From NCBI GenBank assembly GCA_014529385.2, contig CM043959.1, positions 55,120,253 to 55,184,252 on the forward strand: 64,000 nt of DNA, read 5' to 3'. Positions 44,953 through 56,939 of this stretch are shown here, one piece after another; within the stretch, counting starts at the first letter, position 1; each line of letters starts with the position of its first letter. The notes under the pieces are model-generated. The model was given only the letters and a program-made list of their open reading frames with translations. It did not search any database and was not told the DNA's origin. Origin of the DNA: Adiantum capillus-veneris. Taxonomy: Eukaryota > Streptophyta > Polypodiopsida > Polypodiales > Pteridaceae. Both the position numbers and the translations under genes were made by a program.

Positions 44953-45371
44953 TGCACTATGGTCTTTTGCATTGACTAAAGCACTACTTCTACTATCTTG
45001 GATGAGTGATGTACCCCATTGTGCATGAGGTTTTTTGGATGTTGCATGTCAAAGTGTTATGCCCTTGTGGAATGCATCCTTTTTGGCATGCTAAAGGCCT
45101 TAGTATCAATATGGGCGAAGGTCGTTCAATTTTGTTTGCTTGACATGTGTCCCTTCAAAAATTCAAGAGAAAGAAAGCATTTCCTTTCAAATGCTATTTC
45201 CCAAAGGTATTGTCATTTTTTTTGGCATCTATATTACCATATTATGGAAGGCCTTTTTCAGGCGTCCACATGGCAAGACCTAAGTGAGGTGGTGAGCTGC
45301 CAGCAGCCGGGACCTGGACGAGGTGTTGCACCGCTTGGAGAAAGCCCAACCGTCAGCGGGAGAGTGCGCTC

Positions 45372-45437
<66 letters not shown>

Positions 45438-45498
45438 ATTCGAGCTCTGTGACGAGCAGGAGAGAGAGCATTTCATTTGCCAGCTATGGCGAGCTCCT

Positions 45499-45543
<45 letters not shown>

Positions 45544-45660
45544 CCATTGCTGCTATTTTGGTGAGTCCATTGCTGCTATTGGCGATTAGCGAGTTGGTGT
45601 TCATTGGAGAGAGCGCACTTGCAGCTGGCTGGGGAGGCGTATAGCATCGTCAGGTGTTTA

Positions 45661-45713
<53 letters not shown>

Positions 45714-45921
45714 CTCTGCACCCGTTACCGACCCTTTTCAAGCCCTTCTTCAACAAAGAGCTTGACGGGTGTTTATATGCCATTGGCCACCTGCACTCTT
45801 TGCTCAACAAGGAGCTCGATGGTTGCGGTCCCAACTGCATTTTATTGTCTCCAAGCGCTTCGACAGCACTACTGGTAGTAGTGCACCCAGCCTGCGCGCC
45901 TCCACTGTCTAATACCACTAC

Positions 45922-45983
<62 letters not shown>

Positions 45984-46132
45984 CGACTGAGCAATAGTGG
46001 CCAATAGCAGAGAATGCACAGTTGGGTCTCTCAAGCTGAGCGAGAGGAAGCGTAGAAAGAGTGGAGAGAAAAGCAGCGTAGAGAGTGGCCGGGAGCATGG
46101 GTCTATTGAGCATTGCAAATAAGGGCAGTTTT

Positions 46133-46204
<72 letters not shown>

Positions 46205-46456
46205 AACGTAACCACGAAACGTTTCAAGGTACGTTTCACCTTGAAACGCGGCGTTTCACCACGAAATGTTTCAGTCCAAAATTAGAGCACAGTGAAACGT
46301 GAGACCGAAACGTCCGTTTAGCGACTTTCAAACTAACATTAGTGACTATGGTAACTTCTTGTTTGTGAAACGACTTGTGTTTCACTTGGTGAGCGAAACG
46401 TTTCAAGGCCCGAAACGTTTCACTAGTCCCGACTTGTCAAAACGCGTTTCACGGTG

Positions 46457-46509
<53 letters not shown>

Positions 46510-46582
46510 CGGCCCTACATGTGAGTACCTACGTTTGTCTGAGGGTCGGAAACAAAGGCGAAAGGAGAGAGAGAGAGAGAGA
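44912..46582. repeat. Cluster of (GA)n, (CT)n and (TG)n microsatellites
   Basis: Tracts at 44912-44949 (GA), 45374-45436 (GA), 45501-45540 (GA), 45665-45706 (CT), 45922-45940 (TG) followed by 45941-45980 (GA), 46133-46157 (TG) followed by (GA) to 46202, 46462-46507 (GA) and 46565-46582 (GA). They create spurious Glu-Arg or Ser-Leu frames. Between them no coding sequence is recognised. Confidence 0.95.
46205..46455. repeat. Cluster of GAAACG/CGTTTC palindromes
   Basis: About a dozen GAAACG or CGTTTC words in 250 bp, several fused head-to-head as the 10-bp palindrome GAAACGTTTC (for example near 46217, 46397 and 46412). A single GAAACGC and GAAACGTTTT occur at 44695-44735. The arrangement is irregular, so it is not a simple satellite. 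Confidence 0.85.
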
Positions 46583-46868
46583 TGGCGCATCATTTGATTG
46601 GAGTTGGTGTATCAGGCAAGCGTGGTTTTTCATTTAGCATAAAAGGACATAATAAACTTGATGTTAACTTGATCCGTTGGAACAGATTAATCACGTTCCA
46701 TATCGACGTTTCGTTGCGTATTACGCAACCGACATTTCATTGCGTGATGATTGGAACAAAAACAAACTTACATGTGGACCCCTTGCACACGAGTACTTTC
46801 AAGGGCAAAACCATGTGCAAGGATCGTATGATATTACCAACAGATGAAAGCAGTTGAGGGAGTAAACC

Positions 46869-47156
46869 TTAGGCTTTTATACAACGGTAGAACCAAGAAG
46901 ATAAAAGGAAGAACTTGGCAATGTATTGTTGAACGAGATGAGGTTGACGATGGTTGTGGTGTGAAAGGCGGAGGCGACGAGTGTGGAGCTGGCATTGAAT
47001 GGCCAACAAAGTATCGACGGATACTTGAGGAAACCTAGACCTAGCACCCTCCATATTGGAAGCTTTCTCGCCATCGCTACTTTCTAGAAATGTAGAAATT
47101 TCTTCGTACTTGCTAACTGTTATTTGCTTTGCTCTGTCTCGCCCTTTCGATCTCAA
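46869..47156 (-). CDS. Anonymous frame conserved in both arms (left copy)
   Basis: 95 codons, MRSKGRDRAKQITVSKYEEI, ESSDGEKASNMEGARSRFPQ, VSVDTLLAIQCQLHTRRLR. The right arm has the same frame at 63468-63755 with the same start. That both copies are open suggests coding, but the arms are too similar for this to prove it. A TATAAAAG on the same strand near its end points outward. Confidence 0.35.
   Translation of the reverse strand: MRSKGRDRAKQITVSKYEEISTFLESSDGEKASNMEGARSRFPQVSVDTLLAIQCQLHTRRLRLSHHNHRQPHLVQQYIAKFFLLSSWFYRCIKA
46872..46884 (-). promoter_or_regulatory. TATA box candidate (left arm)
   Basis: Minus strand GTATAAAAGCCTAAGG, conserved as TATATAAAAGCCTAAGG in the right arm (about 63740-63756). 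The two promoters would face away from the space between the arms. Confidence 0.4.
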
Positions 47157-47509
47157 ATATCTGACCTAGGCTCCCAGCCTCTAAACCTTGCAAGGGACCC
47201 CATAGTGATGACACGACAAAAGAGTGATAGTGCTAGCAAAAATGGTAGCAACTAGAGCGGATAGGGGTTTGATCCTTGCGTTTATCAGTTGGAAATTTTC
47301 CTTTTCCCCTTCCCCTCAACCGACATTTTTTAAATGAAAACGACACGATGTAAAGTTGAGACATATTTTTCCCGAACACTGGTGCAAGAGATAGGGACTC
47401 GATACATGCATTGAGTGATTAAAAAATGCCGAAATGTAGGGAGAGAAGAAGAGTAGAGGGAGATATATTTAATCTTCCTCTAAAAAAATAATAATAATAA
47501 AAATAAATA

Positions 47510-47517
<8 letters not shown>

Positions 47518-47598
<81 letters not shown>
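47518..47598. repeat. Compound (TA)n(GA)n microsatellite in the left arm
   Basis: (TA)n 47518-47549 followed by (GA)n to 47598. The right arm has only a short CT run at 63121-63135. Further tracts in the arm: 47826-47862, 48104-48148, 48367-48390, 48453-48486 and 48737-48784. Confidence 0.9.
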
Positions 47599-47600
<2 letters not shown>

Positions 47601-47832
47601 CCGTGTGACTCAATGCATAGTATAACTTATAGCATAGATTCATACATGCTAGCTAGATGCTACTCACGCTTAGGCTAGGATAATAAAAAGTGCGATACTC
47701 TATGAAGAATTGCATTTGTTCAAACTTAACATGTAGATGTATATTGCTCAGCATTGTGTACCTTGAAAGTTAGAAATGTAGGCTCTTGGTGGATGATTTT
47801 CTTAGAGCAGATCATATGGGGGATGAGAGAGA

Positions 47833-47863
<31 letters not shown>

Positions 47864-48101
47864 GACTTGGTGTAGATAGAATAGTTTCAAGAGACCTCAT
47901 TATAGTACTCCTTCCTTGCAGTTGTAGCTTTATTTGCTTGGTGGAGCTCTTTCGCAGTTTGACTCAAGTGTTCGTCAGTACGGCAAAGGCAAAGACCTCC
48001 TTTCGTACAGGTAGATTTCAAGTTATGTAGTAGCTCTTGGTATATCTCTAATGAAATTAACGATTATTGTAGGTAAAGTAAATAGTTGATAGTTCTTTTG
48101 T

Positions 48102-48151
<50 letters not shown>

Positions 48152-48450
48152 GTGGGTATGTGTGCGTATTTAAGTGTATATGTATACATATATTTATATG
48201 TGTATATACATATATGTATACATATACACTTAGATACGCACGCACATACTCACATGTGATCTATGGCGAGCAATTGCAACAACAAACATATACCTGTGTG
48301 TGTGTGTGTGTAGGAAGGAAAGTCGAGGAAAGGGAGAGTAGAAAAAACTCTCTTGAGGTAGAAACTCTCTCTCTCTCTCTCTCTCTCTCCCTCCCCCACA
48401 TAGACCAAGTAACCTTAAGGTATTTCAAATGAATATAATCACAATTATAA

Positions 48451-48486
<36 letters not shown>

Positions 48487-48732
48487 GTATGAGTTTTTCT
48501 ATTGTGGGGAGAGGGAGAGAGTAGACTCCATATATAGAGAGTGAATAATAGTAGTAGATATGAGCCCCCTTTTAAATAGAGAGCCCTTTGTTGCCAATCA
48601 TAGGGTCTCCCAATAGAAGAGATTGGTGAGTGCTACATTGTCTCCTATGCATACAAGTTGAGGTCGGGAGAATAAGGATTTAGAAAATGTTGAGCTAAGC
48701 CAGTGTTACTCCAAGTCGATATGTTTCTCATT

Positions 48733-48771
<39 letters not shown>

Positions 48772-48806
48772 TCTCTCTCTCTCTAATATTAGTTGTAGTC
48801 AAACTG

Positions 48807-49640
48807 TTGCCCGTGAGTTCCTCTCTCGCTCGCTCTGTCCGCAAGTTGGAAAACTTGAAGCGTAATAGTTGGGATAGGGAGAATATGTTGAGGAAAGTTA
48901 ACATAAAACTATCTAATAATTTGAGTTCTTACCAACATCTTCTCAATAAATATACGTGTATTTATTTTCCTCTCTCTTCCATGTGTATCTATGTGCAGTA
49001 TAATGGACCTAACTTGTACTACACCTATACCTCTGGCATTTGCAAAACCAATTATGCAAGCTCCTCTCACATAGAAGTATGTACTTCAATCACTGATGAT
49101 GAAGCCGTTGTGACCCCTCTTCCTCTTCGTAATGTGCGTGGTGCAAAGAGGCTAGCCCGGACGTTGGGTGGGTTAACCAAGAGACAAGTTCTTGAATCTC
49201 TTGAAGAAATCAAGTCTGTCTGTGAGCAAGTAGAGACAACTTAGTTGAGCACTGTGGAGATGCTTTGAACACTTAGCTCCAACAATTAGGTTGAGGATGG
49301 AATTGTATGGAAGTTGCATGATGAAATGAAAGAGACCCAATCAAAGATCTTGGAAAATCAAGTATACTTATAGGCATCCATTGCTCGAATTGAGGCGAGT
49401 CTTGGGAATTTTCGTATTGTGGTCTTGGGAATTCCTGGGGGGCCAACACAATGAGCAAGGTCGTACCTCGGGTGAAATTGTGTCAACTTTAAGGAGCACT
49501 GTGAACAAACTGGGTGCCTTAACAAAGCTACAGGGTTTTGGGGTTTCAGAGATTCGAGCCGTTTCAAATAAATTGGGCGCCTTAACAAAGCTACAAGGTT
49601 CTGGAGTTTCAAAGATTCGAGCCACTTCAAATAAACTAAA
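48807..49640 (+). pseudogene. Gene-like sequence with coiled coil and 21-residue repeats (left copy)
   Basis: A probable intron precedes a 3' splice site CTATGTGCAG at about 48997. The exon encodes YYTYTSGICKTNYASSSHIE, NVRGAKRLARTLGGLTKRQV, ESLEEIKSVCEQVETT and, after stops, a helix KETQSKILENQ with IARIEAS. It ends in a 63-bp tandem repeat giving LGALTKLQGFGVSEIRAVSNK twice. The same protein is decipherable on the minus strand at 61065-61720. I do not recognise the family. It might be a host gene or a gene of the repeat itself. Confidence 0.45.
49507..49632. repeat. 63-bp tandem repeat, two copies
   Basis: 49507-49569 and 49570-49632, each starting AAA(C/T)TGGG(T/C)GCCTTAAC. In frame (21 residues). 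The right arm carries the same pair at about 61070-61195. Confidence 0.9.
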
Positions 49641-49907
49641 TACAATGGTCAAACACAATTTGCCAAAGCCAAATAATCATGTTGGTTACAATGTACATGA
49701 ACGAAGTGCAAACTGCTTATGATATATGTACTAGAACATTTCTTTTCCATGTAGCCAAAAAGTTAGAACTTTGCTTTATGTAAGTTTTTAGACTTTTCAA
49801 TTTATATATGTCAAAGCTCCAAAGCTATGTTATGGTGTATCTTTCTCTACATGTGTGATTGTACATGCCATTGAAAAAAATAGCAAGAATAGAGGGAAAT
49901 GCAAATG

Positions 49908-49977
<70 letters not shown>

Positions 49978-50233
49978 TGGACAACCGTGTAGATGCATAT
50001 GGTAGGATAGAACTCATAGCATACGTATATAAACTAGGATTATGGTGTATAGCCCACATCCTCTGTGTGTGTGTGTGTGTGTGTGTGTGAAATGAAACAT
50101 GGATTTATGAACATTAAACGATAGCAAGTGATTACTAAAGAAATTAACATATACTCATTCTCATTCTCGTGCATCAAATTGATAAAGTTGAATCACAACA
50201 ATTGAAATGGTCTCTACCTCCTTGTTTTGCATT

Positions 50234-50283
<50 letters not shown>

Positions 50284-50550
50284 TCTTTAAAAAGAAGGAA
50301 AACTGCATGGATTATGGTATACCTTTATGTGTTTTTAGTTTAGTTTCATTGATAGTTTCCTTAATTAGTTTCTCTAAGTGTAGCCGATGGTGTTAGGGCT
50401 CTCTCCCCTTCTATGGAGAGCTTTTTTGCATTATTGTCCATCCTCTCTCTCTCTCTCTCTCTATCAACAATTTCCTTACAACATAAGTACAACTGCTAGG
50501 ATTGTAGTGTACATTCATGCGTTTTTACTTTAGTTTTATTAATAATTGAA
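49641..50550. other. Spacer with microsatellites
   Basis: No gene is recognised. (TG)n 49910-49943 joined to (GA)n 49944-49976, (TG)n 50064-50089, (CT)n 50239-50281 and 50443-50462. Confidence 0.5.
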
Positions 50551-51062
50551 GTTTCATAGCAGATGGTGTTTAGACCGCGAATGTTGCCTCCAAGGCATGC
50601 AAGACGTATTAGACAGCTTGATCAATCTCAAAGAGCTAGGCGTGAAATAGCAAGAAATAGAGCTAGGAACACTTTGTGTAAAAGGCATTGAGGGTCTTAG
50701 GATTACATCCACACATTTCTTATGAAAGAGACTAATATGAGAGACCAGAACCACCCATTGTTGGCCAAGAGCCAGATCATGAGTGCATGGATATTCATGT
50801 TGAAGACCATGCAAGCAATTTAGAGCAAATGTGCATAGAGCCTCCGGTTGTATTTAAGGGAGACTATACGAAGGTAGAAAGACATTGTTTGTCAATTTGC
50901 TCTCACTATGCATCTACTCCCATCTTGAAAAATCCTTCCATGGTACCAATTCGATTTGGAAAATGCTTGATACACAACTTAGGATGCTTAGACTTTGAAT
51001 GTTCCATATGTGGAGCTGTAGCATGGAAGGTTGAAGGAATAAGTATTCGTAATTTTATAAGA
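50550..51062 (+). pseudogene. Helitron N-terminal coding part, plus strand
   Basis: The plus strand encodes MPPRHARRIRQLDQSQRARR, REIARNRARNTLCKRH and a stop, then a frame starting MDIHVEDHASNLEQ and FECSICGAVAWKVEG. These resemble the N-terminal basic region and Cys-containing part of plant Helitron Rep/helicase proteins. This part is not duplicated in the inverted partner because a copia element replaces it there. Confidence 0.6.
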
Positions 51063-53545
51063 AAGTATTGTTGTTTGGGTGGCAAGATCCATTTGCTGCC
51101 TTTGAGTGAATCGCCCCAGAACTCAAAGATTTGATGCAATCCTCTGCACGAAGAGGCAAAAACTTCTTAAAGAACATTCGTGGATACAATAATGCACTTG
51201 CATTTACCTCTTTGGGTGCTCACATTGATAAAAACATGTCCCAAGGAAGAGGAGTTTACACGTTTAAGGCACATGGTTGTATATATCACAACATTGGTCT
51301 TTAATGCCAATCGAAGGATGTGATGAAGTTCCTCGATTTGCACTATTGTATTTTATTGACACGGAACATGAGCTATAAAATAGACGATTACATGTTCCAC
51401 AGTTGGACGTTGAAGTATTACAAACTTTACAAGAAATGATGCATAGGGCGAATCCTTATGCTCGTGCACGTCGTACTACAGGTGCTATGGTTAATGGATC
51501 TGTTGTTTCAAAAATCAAGATGGTGCTCGTTCTAATGGGTGGCAATATCTTACTCCGCTCCCAGTGGTGGTGAAATTGCTGCTATATTGTACAGGCAATG
51601 CGATGAGAGAACTATAAGGCATCGTGACATAGTGTTAAATCTTCGAGAAGGGGGATTAAAAAGGATTTCTAATTTGCATCGATCATACATGTCTCTTATG
51701 TATGTTCTTTTGTTTTCGATGGGAGAAGATGGATGGGATTCTTTGTTACAAAGAGGATCTAGATAGAGAATTACACAAAAACAATACTAAAGTTTTCGAG
51801 TACAAATAAGAAATGACACTATTGATTGTCCCTTATGAGGTGGTAGGTTATTCAAAAAATATATTGTGGATGCATATAGTTCCATGGAGGATTCATGTTT
51901 GTTATGGCTAAGATATAATCAGAGGACACTCCGTGCTGAGGTCTATTAGGGTTCGGTTGATATGGTTTAGGCTAGGGATGGTATCGATGCAATTTTGGGA
52001 CAAACTGTTGGACGTAAAATTGTCTTGCCCTCTTCTTCCACTGGAGGGTCAAGATACATGTGCCAATTGTACCAAGATGCCATGACGATTGTTCGTAAGA
52101 GGGGAAAACACGATCTCTTCATAACCTTTATGTAATTCACGATGGAGAGAAGTAGAAGCATTGCTACCAGGATAAAGTGCTTCAAATCGTCGGGATCTAA
52201 CTGCACGTGTATTCTATCAAAAGTTCAAAGACATGATGCATTTGCTCATTAAAAAGACCGTCTTTGGAGATTTTGTAGGCCATGTATGTGTGATCGAGTT
52301 TCAAAAGCGAGGTCTTCCACATGCACACATGTTGTTGATTTTAGCATTTGAGTATAAACCAATGGAAGTATCCCACTATGATAAGTTGGTGTGCGCTGAG
52401 CTCCCAGAGAAAGAGCTATTTCTAGAGTTGTATAGTGTGATTAGTCGTTGCAATATTCACAGACCATGTGGTCCTTTGAATTCAAATGCTCCGTGTATGG
52501 TCGATGAAAAATGTAGGTTTATATCCATGCAAATTTAGACTCGCTACAGATGTAGATGAAAGTGGATATTCTACGTATATGAGACAAGATAATGGAAGTT
52601 TTGTTCAATTAAGAGATTGCAAACTAAACAATAGATGAGTTGTTCCATACAACCCATTTTTATCATTGAGATATAAAACACAGATCAATGTTGAGATTTG
52701 CTCGACCATTTATGTTGTCAAGTATTTGTACAAGTATGTCTATAAAGGCCATGATCAAGCCATTGTGGTGCTCCGTGATCATGAAGGTGTTTTTGACGAA
52801 ATTAAGAGTTACCATGATGCACGATATGTTTCTGTCTCTGAAGGTATTTGACGAATTTATGGTTTTGACATGCATGAAGAGAAGCTTGATATCCAAAGAT
52901 TGCAAATTAATGGGATTGACCTTGAGCTATATTTTTTTCTCAAAATGATAATACCTACCTTTCTCTGCATTTGACTTCAACACTATGTTTTTTGGACCGA
53001 CATCCATCAACGATAAGGTAATTGCTTACTTTTATAATATTCACGAGTTTATTACTTATATATCAAAATGAAACAATGAAAATTTGAAAGAGTTGTGGCA
53101 TGACTCTGTCTCTTACTTTTTTCAATCAAATTTTTTTCGCTAAATGAAATTGGTTTTGGTTAAATAAGTGGGGCCTAGCCCTTTCAACTCTTTATTTTGA
53201 TTTTGAAATATTCACGAGTTTATCTCTTGCATATCAAAATGAAACAATGAGAATTTGGAGAGGTTGTGTTCTTTAAGAAGTTTATGGTGAGTTTACTGGC
53301 TAATTACATGTCACTTTATCATTTTTTGAAGAATATAAGTTTAAGTTTATTTTAAAAGAGTTTGAATATTTTATTTTATTTATCTTTGTTTGGTTAGAGA
53401 TTGCCTATCACTCTACAGTGACATGGATGTACATGCAATCACCATCATTTGTTTATGGTAATTAACTGCTTTGTCTATGATAATCAACTATTTTGCAAAA
53501 AAGTTCATATGAGTTATCAATTGTGTTATAGATCCACGGTTTTGG
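51063..53545 (+). pseudogene. Helitron Rep fragment, plus-strand arm of the inner inverted repeat
   Basis: The plus strand encodes the Helitron-like N-terminal domain: ALAFTSLGAHIDKN and GRGVYTFKAHGCIYHNIG, then RHRDIVLNLREGGLKRISNL. The Rep core has the two-His motif in FQKRGLPHAHMLL (about 52300-52340), CGPLNSNAPCMVDEKC and the tyrosine motif KYLYKYVYKGHD (about 52720-52760). Numerous stops. No helicase domain follows. It is the mirror image of 54138-56700. Confidence 0.85.
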
Positions 53546-54137
53546 AGAGGGTCTTTATATGCTGATGATGTTGTTCGCATTAGTGAAGATTTTGAAGTTG
53601 TTCGGTACGATAAAATGAGACTTATTGAAAATTGTTCATATTTTTTTGTTATGTACTTTAAGATTTAACATTAAATATGTTTTTGTAAACATGAACCATT
53701 ATTATCGACGATATATTTTGTTGGGTGTTTATTATTATTTTGATGGCTTGTAGGGATATTATCACATTAAGTTAATATTGATTGTGATAATGGCCATGCT
53801 TATATGAGTATTCAAGAGATAGAGGAACAACTTCCACTTAATATACGTTATTCATATGGTGACAGTTGTTCCGGTTGGAGGATAGAGATGTATGTGTTAG
53901 ATCGCCCTACTCGACGCTTTGGACAAAGTGTGAGTCGCATTGGACCGTGGATAGTGTGAACACCAAGTGATGTTTCCAGAACTTTATTTTATTGATGATG
54001 ATTGTCGTTTATGTAGCTTGGCATACATTGAGTCTTGAAATTTATGTAGCTTGACAAACATCTGAGAATATACTCCACTGTCTCTCTCCCTCTCGACAGA
54101 CAACCGAACAACATCATAAGCATGTAAATGCTCTTTT
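53546..54137 (+). other. Core between the Helitron arms, with gene-like exons
   Basis: The plus strand reads DPRFWRGSLYADDVVRISED from about 53533 (after a possible acceptor TGTTATAG), a gap with splice-like ends (GTACG ... TAG), then HAYMSIQEIEEQLPLNIRYS and WRIEMYVLDRPTRRFGQSVS ending in a stop near 53957. The codons are coherent over ~110 bases. The family is not recognised. It might be a captured host gene piece, or part of the Helitron protein itself. Confidence 0.4.
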
Positions 54138-56700
54138 CAAAACCGTGGATTTATAACACAACTGGTAATTCATATGAACTTTTTTATAAAATAGTTGATT
54201 ATCATAGATAATGCAGTTAATTACCATAGACAAATGATGGTGGTTGCATGTGCATCCATGTCATTGTAGAGTGATATGCCATCTCTAACCAAACAAAGAT
54301 AAATAAAATAAAATATTCAAGCTCTCTTAAAAATAAACTTAAACTTATATTCTTCAAAAAATGATAAAGTAATATGCTAATAGCCAGAAAATTCACAATA
54401 AACTTTTTGAGAGAACACAATCTCTCTAAATTTCTATTGTTTCATTTTGATATGCAAGAGGTAAACTCGTGAATATTTCAAAATTAAAATGAAGAGTTAA
54501 AAGGGATAGGGTCCCACTTATTTAACCAAAACCAATCTCATTTAACAAAAAGAAAATTTTGATTAAAAAATGTAAGTGAGAGAGTCATGTCACAATCCTT
54601 TCAAATTTTCATTGTTTCATTTTGATGTACATGTGGTAAACTCGTGAATATTATAAAAGTAAATAATTACTTTGTCGTTGATGGATGTCGGTCCAAAAAA
54701 CAGTGTTAAAGTCAAATACAGAGAAAGATAAGTATTATCATTTAGAGAAAAAAATATAGCTCAAGGTTAATCCCATTAAACAATTAATTAAGACATAACC
54801 TTGCCAAATCATCTGAATATTCAAAATTCACAGTACTTTGATTGGGAAGATAAACTTACAATATTTGGATATCACGCTTCTCTTCATGTATGTCAAAACT
54901 ATAAATTCGCCAAATGACTTCAGATATAGAAACATATTGTGCATCAAGATAACTCTTAATTTCGTCAAAAACACCTTCATGATCACGGAGCACCACATTG
55001 GCTTGATCACGGTCCTTATATACATACTTGTACAAAATACTTGAGAGTAGAAATGGTCGAGCAAATCTCAACATTGATGTGTGCTTTATATCTGAATGAT
55101 AAAAATGGGTTGTATGGAACATCCATCTGTTGTTTAGTTTGTAATCTCTTAATTGGACAAAACTTTCATTATCTCGTCTCATATACGAAGGATATCCACT
55201 TTTATCCACATTTGGAGTGAGGTTAAATTTACGTGGATATTTGAATCTACATTTTTTATCGATCATATATGGAGCATTTGAATTCAAGGGACTACATGGT
55301 CCGTGAATATTGCAACGACTAATCACACTACGAAACTCTAGAAATAGCTCTTTTTTTGGGAGCTCAGTGCACACCAACTTATCATAGTGGGATACTTCCA
55401 TTGGTTTATACTCAGATGCTAAAATCAACAACATCTGTGCATGTGGAAGACCTCACTTTTGAAACTCGACCACACATACATGACCCACAAAATCTCCAAA
55501 GACAACCTTTTTTATGAGCAAATGCATCATGTCTTTGAACTTTTGATAGAATACATGTGCAGTTAGATCCGGACGATTTGAAGCACTTTTGTCATGGTAG
55601 CAATGCTTCTTCTATTTCTCTCCATCGTGGATTATATGTAAAAGTTATGAAGAGATCATGCTTTCCTCTCTTACGAAAAATCGCCATGGCATCTTGGTAC
55701 TATTGGCACATGTATCTTGGCCCTCCAGTAAAAAAAGATTGCAAGACAATTCTATGTTCAGCAGTTTGTACCAAAATTGCATCGATATTATCCCTAGCCT
55801 GAACCATATCAGCCAAACCTTGATAGACCTCAACACGGAGTGTCCTCTGATTATTTCTTATCCACAACAAACGTGAGTCCTCCATGGAACTATATGCATC
55901 CATAATATATTGTTGGAGCAACCTACCACCTCGTAAGAGACACTCAATAGTGTCATTTCTTATTTGTATTCAAAAACTATAGTGTTGTTTTTGTGTAATT
56001 CTCTGTCTGCTTTGTATTGAAGGATCCCATTCATCTTCTCCCATTGGAAATAAAAGACCATACATAAGAGGCATGTATGATCGATACAAATTAGAAATCC
56101 TTTTTAATCTCCCTTCTCGAAGATTTAACACTATGTCACGATGCCTTATAGTTCTCTCTTTGCCTTGCCCAGCCAATATAGCAGCAATTTCATCACCACG
56201 GGGAGCAAGATATTGCCACCCATTAGAGCGAGCTTCAGTTATCACCATCTTGATTTCTGAAACAACAGATCCATTAACCATGCACCTGCAGTGCGAAGTG
56301 CATGAGCATAAGGATTCACCATATGCATAATTTCTTGTAAAGTTTGTAATACTTAAACGTCCAAGTGTGGAACATGAAGTAATCTATTTTGTAGCTCATG
56401 CTCCGTGTAAAAAAAAATAAAAATTCTGCAAATCGAGGAACTTCATTATGTCCTTCAATTAGCATTAAAGGACCAATGTTGTGATATATACAACCATGTG
56501 CCTTAAACGTGTAAACTCCTCTTCCCCGGGACACGTTTTCATCAACGTGAGCACCCAAAGAGGCAAATGCAAGTGCATTATTGTATCCATGAATATTCTT
56601 TAATAAATTTTTGCCTCTTCAGGATTGCATGAAATCTTTCAGTTCTGGGGGCGTCTCACTCAAAGGCAGCAAATGGATCTTGCCATCCAAACAATAATAC
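54138..56700 (-). pseudogene. Helitron Rep fragment, minus-strand arm of the inner inverted repeat
   Basis: Reverse complement of 51063-53545. Minus-strand frames: MGAHVDENVSRGRGVYTFKA (56558), GSVVSEIKMVITEARSNGWQ (56281), RHRDIVLNLREGRLKRISNL, and MLLILASEYKPMEVSHYDKL (55434), followed by CSPLNSNAPYMIDKKC and YKYVYKDRDQANV. The two-His motif is damaged here: His-Ala-Gln instead of His-Ala-His, with a stop just before. It has longer open stretches than its partner in the middle. It is interrupted at 56700/56701 by a copia LTR. Confidence 0.85.
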
Positions 56701-56924
56701 TGTTGGAATTAGGGTTGCAGAGAAACACACAGCTTGGAGAAGACGAAGGAAGCTCAAGGCACACAATAGAGAGTGTGTTACGATGTGCAATGGAAAGATA
56801 GATAGTCCTAGAGTGATGGGCGTATATACAATGCACGGGGAAAAAAACCTCCTAAAGAGGGAAAAAATGCCCCGGCGGTCCTAGTGTGTTCAACACAGAT
56901 CACTATCACATGTATATGGTAACA
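56701..56924 (-). repeat. 3' LTR of copia element F
   Basis: 224 bp, minus strand TGTTACCATATACATG ... AATTCCAACA. Preceded by a purine run CCAGGGGGGATT (56925-56937). It interrupts the Helitron at the site equivalent to ~51063 in the other arm. No second LTR of this kind occurs in the window. Confidence 0.85.
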
Positions 56925-56937
56925 AATCCCCCCTGGA
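56925..56937 (-). promoter_or_regulatory. Polypurine tract of copia element F
   Basis: Minus strand CCAGGGGGGATTT, adjacent to the TGTTACCA start of the LTR. Confidence 0.75.
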
Positions 56938-56939
56938 CT

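Larger units (their letters stand above)
46627..49640 (+). repeat. Left arm of the large inverted repeat
   Basis: The sequence is the reverse complement of 61065-64000 with interruptions. Matching landmarks: 46627 with the window end, 47040-47100 with 63500-63600, 48590-48660 with 62110-62170 and 49380-49640 with 61070-61320. Microsatellites lie at the same sites with different lengths. The arm holds an anonymous frame at its outer end and a gene-like frame at its inner end. The true outer end is beyond the window on the other side. Confidence 0.88.

Noticed and set aside
46205-46455. CRISPR-like array in the GAAACG cluster
   Set aside because: Spacing and unit length are irregular and the genome is eukaryotic.
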